A DNA stretch of 64,000 bases from Streptomyces drozdowiczii (lineage in GTDB: Bacteria; Actinomycetota; Actinomycetes; Streptomycetales; Streptomycetaceae), in the NCBI RefSeq assembly GCF_026167665.1, contig NZ_CP098740.1, positions 4,774,001 through 4,838,000 of the forward strand, written 5' to 3'. How positions within the stretch are numbered: position 1 is the first letter of the stretch; each line of letters starts with the position of its first letter. A program made the position numbers and the translations under genes. Positions 10,128 through 19,514 of the stretch are shown here, in pieces. Under the pieces are notes generated by a model, which was not told the origin of the DNA, did not search any database, and was given only the letters and a program-made list of their open reading frames with translations.

Positions 10128-11264
10128 GTGGCCACGGACTACTACGCCGTACTCGGCGTGCGCCGCGACGCTTCCCAGGACGAGATCAAGAAGGCATTCC
10201 GGAGGCTCGCCCGCGAGCTGCACCCGGACGTCAACCCCGATCCGAAGACCCAGGAGCGGTTCAAGGAGATCAACGCCGCTTACGAGGTCCTGTCGGACGC
10301 GCAGAAGAAGCAGGTCTACGACCTCGGCGGCGACCCGCTCTCGCAGTCCGGCGGCGCCGGCGCGGGCGGCTTCGGCCAGGGCGGCTTCGGCAACTTCTCC
10401 GACATCATGGACGCGTTCTTCGGCACGTCGTCGCAGCGCGGGCCCCGCTCGCGCACCCGGCGCGGCCAGGACGCCATGATCCGGCTGGAGATCGACCTCG
10501 CCGAGGCGACCTTCGGCACCACCAAGGACATCCAGGTCGACACCGCCGTCGTCTGCACGACGTGCAGCGGCGAGGGGGCGGCCCCCGGCACCTCCGCGCA
10601 GACCTGTGACATGTGCCGCGGCCGCGGCGAGGTCTCCCAGGTCACCCGGTCCTTCCTGGGCCAGGTCATGACCTCCCGCCCCTGCCCGCAGTGCCAGGGC
10701 TTCGGTACGGTCGTGCCGACCCCCTGCCCGGAGTGCGCCGGCGACGGCCGCATCCGCTCGCGGCGCACGCTGACCGTGAAGATCCCCGCCGGTGTCGACA
10801 ACGGCACCCGCATCCAGCTCGCGGGCGAGGGCGAGGTCGGCCCCGGCGGCGGCCCTGCCGGCGACCTCTACGTCGAGATCCACGAGGTGCCGCACGCGGT
10901 GTTCCAGCGCCGCGGCGACGATCTGCACTGCACGGTCACCATCCCCATGACGGCGGCGGCCCTCGGCACCAAGGTGCCGCTGGAGACGCTGGACGGCCTG
11001 GAAGAGGTCGACATCCGGCCGGGCACCCAATCCGGCCAGTCCGTCCCGCTGCACGGGCGCGGCATCACCCACCTGCGGGGTGGCGGACGCGGCGACCTCA
11101 TCGTGCACGTCGAGGTGACCACCCCGATGAAGCTGGACCCCGAGCAGGAACGCCTCCTGCGCGAACTGGCCAAGCTGCGCGGTGAGGAGCGGCCCACCGG
11201 CCAGTTCCAGCCGGGCCAGCAGGGCCTGTTCTCCCGCCTGAAGGACGCCTTCAACGGCCGCTGA
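10128..11264 (+). CDS. dnaJ: Molecular chaperone DnaJ (DnaJ2 type)
   Basis: A 378-residue Hsp40 co-chaperone that delivers clients to DnaK and stimulates its ATPase. It has a J domain with HPD at 32-34, a Gly/Phe-rich linker (GAGGFGQGGFGNF), four CXXCXGXG-type zinc repeats at about residues 143-205 (CTTCSGEG, CDMCRGRG, CPQCQGFG, CPECAGDG), and the C-terminal substrate-binding domains. GTG start directly after the hrcA stop. This is the hrcA-linked second dnaJ of actinobacteria rather than the dnaK-operon copy. Confidence 0.95.
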   Translation: MATDYYAVLGVRRDASQDEIKKAFRRLARELHPDVNPDPKTQERFKEINAAYEVLSDAQKKQVYDLGGDPLSQSGGAGAGGFGQGGFGNFSDIMDAFFGTSSQRGPRSRTRRGQDAMIRLEIDLAEATFGTTKDIQVDTAVVCTTCSGEGAAPGTSAQTCDMCRGRGEVSQVTRSFLGQVMTSRPCPQCQGFGTVVPTPCPECAGDGRIRSRRTLTVKIPAGVDNGTRIQLAGEGEVGPGGGPAGDLYVEIHEVPHAVFQRRGDDLHCTVTIPMTAAALGTKVPLETLDGLEEVDIRPGTQSGQSVPLHGRGITHLRGGGRGDLIVHVEVTTPMKLDPEQERLLRELAKLRGEERPTGQFQPGQQGLFSRLKDAFNGR

Positions 11265-11280
11265 AGGCTCGCGCGCACAC

Positions 11281-11309
11281 GGTACGGGCCCGGCCTCCGG
11301 GTCCGTACC
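11281..11309 (+). terminator. Terminator of the hrcA-dnaJ operon
   Basis: GGTACGGGCCCGG (11281-11293), 3-nt loop, CCGGGTCCGTACC (11297-11309): a 13-bp stem with one mismatch, 17 nt after dnaJ. Confidence 0.7.
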
Positions 11310-11361
11310 GACGCGCCGTGACCTGCCGTGGGGCGGGCATCACGGGACAGGGAGGACATGA

Positions 11362-11367
11362 CACGAT
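11362..11367 (+). promoter_or_regulatory. -10 element, leaderless nitronate monooxygenase
   Basis: CACGAT lies 6 nt before ATG 11374. No ribosome binding site is present. Confidence 0.4.
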
Positions 11368-11373
11368 GCGGTC

Positions 11374-12447
11374 ATGCCCTCCGCGCTGACCGCTCTCTGC
11401 CGGTATCCCCTCGTGCAGGCCCCCATGGCCGGCGGTGCGTCCTGCCCGCAGCTCGCCGCCGCCGTCTCCGAGGCCGGCGCGCTGGGCTTCCTGGCCGGCG
11501 GATACAAGACGGCGGACGCCCTGCGGGACGAGGTCCGGCAGGTGCGCGCCCTGACCGGGCAGCCCTTCGGCGTCAACCTCTTCATGCCGCAGTGCGAACC
11601 GGCGGACCCCGCCGCGCTGGCGGACTACGGCACCCGCCTCGCGGACGAGGCCCGCGGTTACGAGACGGAGCTGGGCGACCCGGATGTCCCCGGCGACGAC
11701 GGTTACGAGGACAAGCTCGCCGTTCTCCTCGACGCCCCGGTCCCGGTCGTCTCCTTCACCTTCGGCTGCCCCTCGCGCGACACGCTCGACGCGTTCGCGG
11801 CGGCCGGTACGTACACCATGGTCACCGTCACCTCGCCGGAGGAGGCCCAGGCCGCCGAGTGGGCCGGGGCCGACGCCGTCTGCGCCCAGGGCACCGAGGC
11901 GGGCGGCCACCGCTCCACGTTCCACGACGACCCGGCGACCGAGGACGGCGGGACCGGGCTGCTGAGCCTGGTCGCCCAGGTCCGCGAGACCGTGCAGATA
12001 CCGGTCGTCGCCGCCGGCGGCCTGATGCGCGGCGCCCAGATCGCCGCCGTCCTCGCGGCGGGCGCCGACGCCGCCCAGCTCGGCACCGCCTTCCTGGCCT
12101 GCCCGGAGTCCGGCGCGCACGTCCTGCACAAACAGGCCCTGACCAACCCGTTGTTCGTCCGGACCACCCTGACCAGGGCGTTCTCCGGACGCCCGGCACG
12201 CGGTCTGGTCAACCGCTTCGTGCGCGAGCACGGCCCGTACGCCCCCGCCGCCTACCCCCAGGTCCACCACATGACCTCCGTGCTGCGCAAGGCCGCCGCC
12301 CGCGTCGGGGACGCCCAGGGCATGGCGCTGTGGGCCGGGCAGGGCCACCGCATGGCCCGCGAGCTGCCCGCCGGCCGGCTGGTCCGGCTGCTCGCCGACG
12401 AACTGGACGCCGCACGGACGGCAGTGAGCACAAGGAGCGCACAGTGA
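11374..12447 (+). CDS. Nitronate monooxygenase family flavoprotein
   Basis: A 357-residue FMN-dependent TIM-barrel enzyme of the nitronate monooxygenase (2-nitropropane dioxygenase) family. Diagnostic segments are QAPMAGGASCPQLAAAVSEAGALGFLAGG at the N-terminus, CAQGTEAGGHRS near residue 170 (the conserved Gly-Gly-His loop) and VVAAGGLMRGAQIAAVLAAGADAAQLGTAFL, which binds the FMN phosphate. It would oxidise toxic alkyl nitronates such as propionate-3-nitronate. Its TGA overlaps the GTG of rsmE by 4 nt (GTGA), so the two are translationally coupled. Confidence 0.88.
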   Translation: MPSALTALCRYPLVQAPMAGGASCPQLAAAVSEAGALGFLAGGYKTADALRDEVRQVRALTGQPFGVNLFMPQCEPADPAALADYGTRLADEARGYETELGDPDVPGDDGYEDKLAVLLDAPVPVVSFTFGCPSRDTLDAFAAAGTYTMVTVTSPEEAQAAEWAGADAVCAQGTEAGGHRSTFHDDPATEDGGTGLLSLVAQVRETVQIPVVAAGGLMRGAQIAAVLAAGADAAQLGTAFLACPESGAHVLHKQALTNPLFVRTTLTRAFSGRPARGLVNRFVREHGPYAPAAYPQVHHMTSVLRKAAARVGDAQGMALWAGQGHRMARELPAGRLVRLLADELDAARTAVSTRSAQ

Positions 12448-13189
12448 CGGCACCCGTCTTCGTCGTCGACCACCTGCCGGACGCCCCCGAGTTCGTCCTC
12501 GACGGGCCCGAGGGACGCCACGCCGTCTCCGTGAAGCGCCTGCGCACCGGCGAGGAGGTCGTCCTCACGGACGGCCGCGGCCGGTGGGCCCAGGGCCTCG
12601 TGCGCGCCGCCGAGGGCAAGGACCGGCTGGTCGTCGGCGACCTGGCCCCGGTCCACGAGGAGCCGCGCCCCGCGCTGCGGATCACCGTCGTCCAGGCCCT
12701 GCCCAAGGGGACCGGGGGGAGGTCGCCGTGGAGACGATGACCGAGACCGGCGTCGACGCGGTCGTCCCCTGGCAGGCGGCGCGCTGCATCACCCAGTGGA
12801 AGGGCGACCGGGGCCTCAAGTCCCTGGCCAAATGGCGCGCCACGGCCCGGGAGGCGGGCAAGCAGTCGCGCCGGGTGCTCTTCCCGGACGTCGCGGACCC
12901 GGCCACCACCAAACAGGTCGTCGGCCTGCTCGCCGCGGCGGACTTCGCGGCCGTCCTGCACGAGGACCGCGACTACCCGAGCGAGCCGCTGGCCACCGTC
13001 GCGCTGCCCGACGAGGGCGAGATCGTGCTGGTCGTCGGCCCCGAGGGCGGCGTATCGCCGGACGAGCTGACCGCGTTCGCCGCCGCCGGCGCCCGCACCT
13101 GCCGCCTCGGCCCCACGGTCCTGCGCACCTCCACGGCGGGCACCGCGGCGACGGCGCTGCTCCTGGGGCGCACGGGGCGCTGGTCGTAA
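12444..13189 (+). pseudogene. rsmE: 16S rRNA m3U1498 methyltransferase RsmE, split by a one-base frameshift (probable sequence error)
   Basis: Codons 1-89 are in one frame (TAPVFVVDHLPDAPEFVLDG to VVQALPKG) and the rest is in another (EVAVETMTETGVDAVVPWQA to the stop at 13187). The junction is the G-run 12707-12710: four Gs where five would give PKGDRGEVAVETMTE. Both halves match the RsmE family, with a PUA-like N-terminus and a SPOUT methyltransferase whose knot shows IVLVVGPEGGVSPDEL and LGPTVLRTSTAGTAA. A single lost G in a run, with everything else conserved, points to an assembly error. It methylates U1498 of 16S rRNA. Confidence 0.85.
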
Positions 13190-13249
13190 ACCGTCCCCGA
13201 TGGGGTGGTTGTGCCCGGAAGCGGTCTACCGCGCCGTCAGATGGGGTGG

Positions 13250-13255
13250 GAAGCT
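13250..13255 (+). promoter_or_regulatory. Possible -10 of a leaderless lipoprotein gene
   Basis: GAAGCT lies 6 nt before ATG 13262; the match to TANNNT is weak. Confidence 0.25.
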
Positions 13256-13261
13256 GCCCGT

Positions 13262-13792
13262 ATGGGGACATCAAGGGCAGGGGGCCGTCGTGCGGCCCGT
13301 CGTTTTCCGGCCGCGTTCTGCCTCGCCGCAGCCGCCGTCACCGGGCTCACCGCCTGTGAACCGGCCGACGGCGCGGGCGCGTTGAACACCGCGTCCGTCG
13401 CCTTCACCACCGACCGGACCGCCACCCGCGCCCTGGAGCACGAAGGCGTCCGGGTCCGCTGGCTGACCTGCACCGCCTCGCTCGACGGAGGCGGCGCCAC
13501 CCGCTCGCGGACACCCTCCGCCACCCGCCAGGAGGCCGAGGTCCACTGCGACGGCAAGACGACGTCCGGCGGCGACATCGCGCTGGACGGCCAGGTCACC
13601 TACGCGGTCGAAGGCCGTTGCGTACGCGGCGACATGACCGCGAAGACCGGTGGGCGCGCCGTCTTCCGGGCCACCCTGCTCGGCGACTGCACCGCCCCGG
13701 CCACGACCGCCCCACCCGCCGGAACCCCGGGCCGGGGCAACGGCCCGACGGCCACCGTGACGGTGACGGTCACCGCGTATCCGGGCAAGTAG
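13262..13792 (+). CDS. Putative lipoprotein, function unknown
   Basis: About 176 residues from ATG 13262. The N-terminus has a twin-arginine-rich region (GRRAARRF) then a hydrophobic stretch ending in LTAC, a lipobox, so export and lipid attachment are likely. The mature part has three further cysteines (WLTCTASL, VHCDGKTT, RCVRGD), consistent with disulfides outside the cell, and a low-complexity tail TVTVTVTAYPGK. I do not recognise the family. An upstream in-frame GTG at 13205 is possible, but the signal peptide fits 13262. Confidence 0.6.
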   Translation: MGTSRAGGRRAARRFPAAFCLAAAAVTGLTACEPADGAGALNTASVAFTTDRTATRALEHEGVRVRWLTCTASLDGGGATRSRTPSATRQEAEVHCDGKTTSGGDIALDGQVTYAVEGRCVRGDMTAKTGGRAVFRATLLGDCTAPATTAPPAGTPGRGNGPTATVTVTVTAYPGK

Positions 13793-13855
13793 CGTCGCCG
13801 CCGCGGCGGGTGACGTACTCCGGCCAACCCCGTGCCACCGGCCACACCCGCGGCC

Positions 13856-13861
13856 TAGGGT
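13856..13861 (+). promoter_or_regulatory. -10 element, leaderless tricorn protease gene
   Basis: TAGGGT lies 6 nt before GTG 13868, with no ribosome binding site. Confidence 0.5.
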
Positions 13862-13867
13862 GATCGT

Positions 13868-16800
13868 GTGACACAGCCTTCCTACCTCCGGTACCCCCAT
13901 GTCCAAGGTGACGTGATCGCCTTCACCGCAGAGGACGACGTCTGGCTCGCCCCACTCGACGGCGGCCGGGCATGGCGGGTCAGCGCAGACAACCGTCCCG
14001 TCACCCAGCCGCACATATCTCCCGACGGCACCCTCGTCGCCTGGACCTCCACCCGCGACGGGGCGCCCGAGGTCCACCTCGCCCCCGCCGACGGCGGGCC
14101 CTCCCGGCGGCTCACCCACTGGGGCGACGCCCGCACCACCGTGCGCGGCTGGACCCCCGAAGGCGACGTACTGGTCACCAGCACCCAGGGCCAGGTCTCG
14201 CTGCGCCGCACCTGGGCCCGCGCCGTCCCGGTCGACGGCGGCCCCGCGCGGACCCTCCCGTACGGCCCCGTCGGCTCCCTCGCCCACGGGCCCGGCGGAC
14301 GCGTCCTGCTGCTCTCGGCCACCATGGGCCGCGAGGCCGCAGCCTGGAAGCGCTACCGGGGCGGCGCGGCCGGCAAGCTCTGGATCGCGGCCGAGGACGA
14401 CCCGCTGGAGTTTGCCCGGATCCACGAGGACCTCGACGGCAACATCGAGTGCCCGATGTGGGTGGGGGAGCGCATCGCCTTCCTCTCCGACCACGAGGGG
14501 CCGGCGCCCTCTACTCCTCGCTGCCCGACGGCACCGGTCTGCGCCGGCACACCCCCGTCGACGGCTTCTACGCCCGGCAGGCCACCACCGACGGCACCCG
14601 GGTCGCCTACGCCTCCGCCGGTGAACTCTGGCTCCTGGACAGCCTGGAGAGCGACGAGCCCCGCCGCGTCGAGATCCGGCTCGGCGGCCAGCGCGCCGAC
14701 CTCCAGCCCTACCCGCTGCACGCCGACAGCCACCTGGCCGGCGCCTCGCCCGACCGCACCGGCCGGGGCAGCGCCGTCCTGTCGCGGGGCGCCCTCCACT
14801 GGGTCACCCACCGCGAGGGCCCGGCCCGCGCGCTCGCCGCCGAGCCCGGCGTACGGGCCAGGCTGCCGCGCACCTTCCAGGCCGACGGCGACCAGCACGT
14901 CGTCTGGGTCACCGACGCCGAGGGCGACGACGCGCTGGAGATCGCCCCCGCCACCGGCACCGCTCCCGGCGCCACGCCCCGCCGCCTCGCGGCCGGCCGA
15001 CTGGGCCGCGTCCTGGACCTCGCCCCCGCCCCCGACGGCAGCCGGTTCGCGGTCGCCGCGCACGACGGGCGCGTGCTGATCGTCGAGCGGGAGAGCGGCG
15101 AGATCCACGAGGTGGACCGCAGCGAGCACGGCGACGCCTCCGGGCTCGCCTGGTCGCCCGACTCCGCCTGGCTCGCCTGGTCGCACCCCGGCCCCCAGCC
15201 GCTCAGCCAGCTCAAGCTGGCCCATATCGCCGACCTCTCGGTCTCCGAGGCCACCCCGCTGCGGTTCCGGGACTTCGCGCCCGCCTTCACCGCCGACGGA
15301 AAGCACCTCGCCTTCCTCTCCGAGCGCGCCTTCGACCCGGTCTACGACGCCCACGTCTTCGACCTGGCGTTCATCGGCTCCTGCCGGCCGCACCTGCTCA
15401 CCCTCGCGGCGACCACGCCCTCCCCGTTCGGACCGCAGCTGCACGGCCGGCCCACGGAGAAGGAGAAGGGCGGCGACGGCGAGGACAACCCCACCGCGCT
15501 CCCCATCACCCGCATCGACCTGGACGGCCTCGCCGACCGGATCGTGCCCCTTCCCGTCGAGGCTGCCGCCTACTCCTCGCTGCGCACCGCGCGCGACGGG
15601 CTGCTCTGGCTGCGCCACCCGCTGAGCGGGGTCCTCGGCACGAGCGGGGCCGGTCCGGACGCCCGCCGCCCGGACACCGTCCTGGAGCGGTACGACCTGG
15701 AGAAGCTGCGCTGCGAGGAACTGTCCTCGGACGTCAGCCGTTTCGCGGTCAGCGGTGACGGGAAGCGGCTGGCGATCGTCCACCACGGCAAGCTGTCCGT
15801 CGTCCCCTCCGACAGCCGGGTGCCCGCGGGGGACGACGACCACGACGACGCCGTGACCGTCGACCTCTCCCGCATCCGCCGGACCCTCGACCCGGCCGCC
15901 GAGTGGCGCCAGATGTACGAGGAGGCCGGGCGCCTCATGCGGGACAACTTCTGGCGGCCCGACATGGGCGGCGTCGACTGGGACGGGGTCCTCGACCGCT
16001 ACCGCCCGGTCCTGGAGCGCGTCGCCACCCACGACGACCTGATGGACCTGCTCTGGGAGGTCCAGGGCGAGCTGGGCACCTCGCACGCCTACGTCACCCC
16101 GCCCGGCGGGTGGCGCGACGACGCGGCCCGGCAGGGGCTGCTCGGGGCGGACCTCTCCCGTGCGGAGGACGGCAGCTGGCGCGTCGACCGCGTGCTGCCG
16201 TCCGAGACGTCGGACCCGGACGCCCGCTCGCCGCTCGCCGCGCCGGGCGTCGCGGTCCGGGCCGGTGACGCGATCCTGGCCGTCGACGGGCACCCGGTCG
16301 ATCCGCTCACCGGGCCCGCGCCGCTGCTCACCGGCTCGGCCGGCAAGCCCGTCGAGCTGACGGTGTCCCCGGCCGACGGGGGCGACCGGCGCCACGTCGT
16401 CGTCGTGCCCGTCGCCGACGAGGAGGCCCTGCGCTACCACGCGTGGGTCGCCGACCGGCGGGCGTACGTGCACGAGCGGTCGGGCGGCCGGCTGGGCTAC
16501 CTCCACGTCCCCGACATGGTCGGCGGCGGCTGGGCCCAGATCCACCGCGACCTGCGGACCGAGATGGCGCGCGAGGGCCTGGTCGTGGACGTCCGGGAGA
16601 ACCGGGGCGGCCACACCTCGCAGCTCGTGGTCGAGAAGCTGGCCCGCCGCATCGTGGGCTGGGACCTGCCGCGCCACATGCAGCCGTTCAGCTACCCGGG
16701 CGACGCGCCGCGGGGCCCTGTGGTGGCCGTGGCGAACGAGTTCTCCGGGTCGGACGGCGACATCGTGAACGCGGCGATCAAGGCGCTGAGGATCGGGCCC

Positions 16801-17085
16801 GTGGTCGGGGTCCGGACCTGGGGCGGCGTGGTCGGCATCGACAGCCGGTACCGGCTGGTGGACGGGACGCTGGTCACGCAGCCGAAATTCGCGTTCTGGC
16901 TGGAGGGGTACGGGTGGGGCGTCGAGAACCACGGCGTGGACCCGGATACGGAGGTCGTGATGACGCCTCGGGATCACGCCGAGGGGCGTGATCCTCAGCT
17001 GGACGAGGCGATCCGGATCGCGCTGGAGTCCCTGGAGCGCGTACCGGCGAAGGCGGCACCGGAACTGCCGGGCCTCGCGGAGTGA
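13868..17085 (+). pseudogene. Tricorn protease homologue (S41 family), interrupted by a one-base frameshift (probable sequence error)
   Basis: About 1,072 residues once corrected. The first 214 or so codons (MTQPSYLRYPHVQGDVIAF to IAFLSDHEG) are in the GTG 13868 frame and the remainder (ALYSSLPDGTGLRRH to the stop) is shifted. At the junction the G-run 14497-14500 has four Gs where five would restore DHEGAGALYSS. Domains: N-terminal beta-propellers of the WD40/PD40 type, a PDZ-like domain (ILAVDGHPVDPLTG) and a C-terminal S41 core with the nucleophile serine in NEFSGSDGDIVN. Tricorn degrades peptides released by the proteasome, which Streptomyces possess. Leaderless by sequence. Confidence 0.85.
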
Positions 17086-17125
17086 CCTCGGCGGGGTGGG
17101 GGCGGGTGCGCCGGCGGCGACCGAA

Positions 17126-17176
17126 TCAAGCCCCTCCGGCGATTGAGGAGCGGGGGTCCGGGGGCAGCGCCCCCGG
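17126..17176. repeat. Dispersed Streptomyces intergenic repeat
   Basis: The sequence around CCCCTCCGGCGATTGAGGAG followed by GGGGGCAGCGCCCCC is, from memory, one of the most frequent short intergenic repeats in Streptomyces. It contains two small inverted repeats (CTCC/GGAG, and GGGGGC-AGC-GCCCCC). Its end abuts the -10 box of the HIT gene. Confidence 0.65.
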
Positions 17177-17177
17177 A

Positions 17178-17183
17178 TAGGCT
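17178..17183 (+). promoter_or_regulatory. -10 element of the HIT operon
   Basis: TAGGCT 41 nt before the ATG, immediately after the dispersed repeat. AAGGAGC at about 17209-17215 supplies a ribosome binding site. Confidence 0.45.
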
Positions 17184-17224
17184 GGACCGCAACGGATCAC
17201 CCAGATCAAGGAGCGCGTAAGCGA

Positions 17225-17584
17225 ATGGCAGGAGAACCGCAGCCCGACTGCCTGTTCTGCAAGATCGTCTCGGGCGAGATCCCGGCCACCATCGTCCGCG
17301 AGACCGACACCACCGTCGCGTTCCGCGACATCAACCCCCAGGCCCCCACCCACGTACTCGTCATCCCGCGCCTGCACTACCCGGACGCCGCCTCCCTCGG
17401 CGCCGCCGAACCGCAGGTGCTCGCCGACGTGCTGTGCGAGGCGGGCAACGTCGCCGCCGACGACAAGATCGACGCGACCGGCTACCGGGTCGTGTTCAAC
17501 ACCGGCGCCGGCGCGGGCCAGACCGTGTTCCACGCGCACGCCCACGTCCTGGGCGGCCGGGGCCTGGAATGGCCGCCCGGATAG
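17225..17584 (+). CDS. HIT domain (histidine triad) nucleotide-binding protein
   Basis: A 119-residue Hint-type protein. CLFCKIVSGEIPATIV is the typical N-terminus, with a CxxC, and the histidine triad is FHAHAHVLGG near the C-terminus (HxHxHxx). Members hydrolyse purine nucleoside phosphoramidates and acyl-adenylates. The stop codon is directly followed by the ATG of the RNase Z gene, so the two are co-transcribed. Confidence 0.93.
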   Translation: MAGEPQPDCLFCKIVSGEIPATIVRETDTTVAFRDINPQAPTHVLVIPRLHYPDAASLGAAEPQVLADVLCEAGNVAADDKIDATGYRVVFNTGAGAGQTVFHAHAHVLGGRGLEWPPG

Positions 17585-18493
17585 ATGTCCGCCCGCGAAC
17601 TCGTCGTGCTCGGGACCGCCAGCCAGGTCCCGACACGGCACCGGAACCACAACGGCTATCTGCTGCGCTGGGACGGCGAGGGCATCCTCTTCGACCCCGG
17701 CGAGGGCACCCAGCGCCAGATGCTGCGGGCCGGGGTCGCCGCGCACGACATCAACCGGATCTGCGTCACGCACTTCCACGGCGACCACTCGCTGGGCCTG
17801 GCCGGGGTGATCCAGCGGATCAACCTCGACCAGGTCCCGCACCCGGTGACCGCCCACTACCCGGCGAGCGGCCAGCGCTTCTTCGACCGGCTGCGGTACG
17901 CCACCGCCTACCGCGAGACCGTGAAGCTGACCGAGGCCCCCGTCGCCGCCGACGGACCGCTGGCCACCACCGCCGCGTACACGCTCGACAGCCACCGGCT
18001 CTCGCACCCCGTCGAGTCGTACGGCTACCGGCTCACCGAGCCCGACGGGCGGCGGATGCTGCCCGCGAAGCTCGCCGAGCACGGCATCAAGGGGCCGGAC
18101 GTCGGACGCCTCCAGCGCGAGGGCGCCCTCGGCGGGATCACGCTCGCCGACGTGTCCGAGCACAGGCGCGGACAGCGCTTCGCGTTCATCATGGACACCA
18201 GGCTCTGCGACGGGGTGTACGCCCTCGCCGAGGGCTGCGACCTGCTGGTCATCGAGTCGACGTTCCTCGACGCGGACCGGCAGCTGGCCGCCGACCACGG
18301 CCACCTGACCGCCGCCCAGGCGGCCCGGGTCGCCCGCAAGTCGGGCGTACGGCATCTCGTCCTGACGCACTTCTCCCAGCGCTATCCGGAACCGGAGGCG
18401 TTCGAGGCCGAGGCCCGGGCGGCCGGTTACGAGGGCGAGCTGACCGTCGCCCAGGACCTCATGCGCGTACCGGTTCCGAGCCGGCACCCGTAG
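17585..18493 (+). CDS. Ribonuclease Z / MBL-fold nuclease
   Basis: A 302-residue MBL protein of the RNase Z (tRNase Z) group. The zinc motif THFHGDH has its ligands at H63, H65, D67 and H68. Later motifs are [10 protein letters not shown] and [12 protein letters not shown]. These enzymes cut the 3' trailer of tRNA precursors. It begins at the base after the HIT stop codon. The exosite arm seen in RNase Z was not clearly recognised, so a general MBL nuclease remains possible. Confidence 0.85.
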   Translation: MSARELVVLGTASQVPTRHRNHNGYLLRWDGEGILFDPGEGTQRQMLRAGVAAHDINRICVTHFHGDHSLGLAGVIQRINLDQVPHPVTAHYPASGQRFFDRLRYATAYRETVKLTEAPVAADGPLATTAAYTLDSHRLSHPVESYGYRLTEPDGRRMLPAKLAEHGIKGPDVGRLQREGALGGITLADVSEHRRGQRFAFIMDTRLCDGVYALAEGCDLLVIESTFLDADRQLAADHGHLTAAQAARVARKSGVRHLVLTHFSQRYPEPEAFEAEARAAGYEGELTVAQDLMRVPVPSRHP

Positions 18494-18521
18494 CACCACC
18501 CCGAGAACGATTGAGATCACC

Positions 18522-19514
18522 GTGCACCTCCCCAAAGCCGAACTCCACCTCCACATCGAGGGGACCCTCGAACCGGAACTGGCCTTCGCGCTCGCCGCGC
18601 GCAACGGCGTCACCCTGCCGTACGCGGACACCGAAGCCCTGCGCACCGCGTACCTCTTCGAGGACCTCCAGAGCTTCCTGAACCTCTACTACGCCCTGAT
18701 GGCCGTGGTGCGGACCGAGGACGACTTCGCCGAACTCGCCGACGCCTACCTCGCCCGCGCCGCCGCCCAGGGCGTCCGCCACGCCGAGATCTTCTTCGAC
18801 CCGCAGGCCCACACCGCGCGCGGCGTGCCCCTCGGCACCGTCGTGGAGGGCCTGGGCCGGGCGCTGGAGCGCAGCGAGGAGAAGCACGGCATCTCCACCC
18901 AGCTGATCATGTGCTTCCTGCGCGACCAGTCCGCCGAATCGGCCCTGGAGACCCTGGAGGCCGCCCGGCCGCACCTGCACCGGATCAGCGCCGTCGGCCT
19001 GGACTCCGCCGAGGTCGGCCACCCGCCCGTGAAGTTCCGCGAGGTGTACGAACGGGCCGGCGAACTCGGCCTGCGCAAGGTCGCCCACGCGGGCGAGGAG
19101 GGACCGCCCTCGTACATCCGCGAGGCGCTGGACGTCCTCGGCGTGGAGCGGATCGACCACGGGCTGCGCTGCATGGAGGACCCGGACCTGGTGAAGCGGC
19201 TGGTCGCGGAGCGCGTACCGCTCACGCTCTGCCCGCTGTCCAACGTGCGGCTGCGCGCGGTCGACACTCTGGAGCAGCACCCGTTGCCCGCGATGCTGGA
19301 GGCAGGGCTGCTCTGCACGGTGAACTCCGACGACCCCGCCTACTTCGGCGGGTACGTCGGAGACACCTTCCACGCGGTCCACGAAGCGCTCGGCCTGGAC
19401 CGCGAGCAGCTGCGCACCCTGGCCCGCAACTCCTTCGAGGCGGCCTTCCTCGACCACGACGAGGAGCGCAGGGCGCGCTACCTGTCCGAGGTCGAGGCGT
19501 ACGCGTTCGACTGA
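18522..19514 (+). CDS. Adenosine/adenine deaminase
   Basis: A 330-residue amidohydrolase-fold deaminase. Metal-binding histidines are in ELHLHIEGT (H9 and H11); HAGEE near residue 192 carries the catalytic glutamate; NSDDPAYFGGYV near 267 carries the metal-binding aspartate. The NSDDPAYFGGY wording is closer to adenine deaminases of the Aah1 type than to true adenosine deaminases, where the motif is usually NTDDP, so the base rather than the nucleoside may be the substrate. GTG start. It lies 28 nt after the RNase Z gene, probably the third gene of that operon. Its 3' end overlaps the convergent MFS gene by 37 nt. Confidence 0.85.
   Translation: MHLPKAELHLHIEGTLEPELAFALAARNGVTLPYADTEALRTAYLFEDLQSFLNLYYALMAVVRTEDDFAELADAYLARAAAQGVRHAEIFFDPQAHTARGVPLGTVVEGLGRALERSEEKHGISTQLIMCFLRDQSAESALETLEAARPHLHRISAVGLDSAEVGHPPVKFREVYERAGELGLRKVAHAGEEGPPSYIREALDVLGVERIDHGLRCMEDPDLVKRLVAERVPLTLCPLSNVRLRAVDTLEQHPLPAMLEAGLLCTVNSDDPAYFGGYVGDTFHAVHEALGLDREQLRTLARNSFEAAFLDHDEERRARYLSEVEAYAFD

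Noticed and set aside
12701..12715. Programmed ribosomal frameshift in rsmE
   Set aside because: No slippery heptamer or downstream stimulator was recognised, and the same one-base loss in a G/C run is seen in five unrelated genes.
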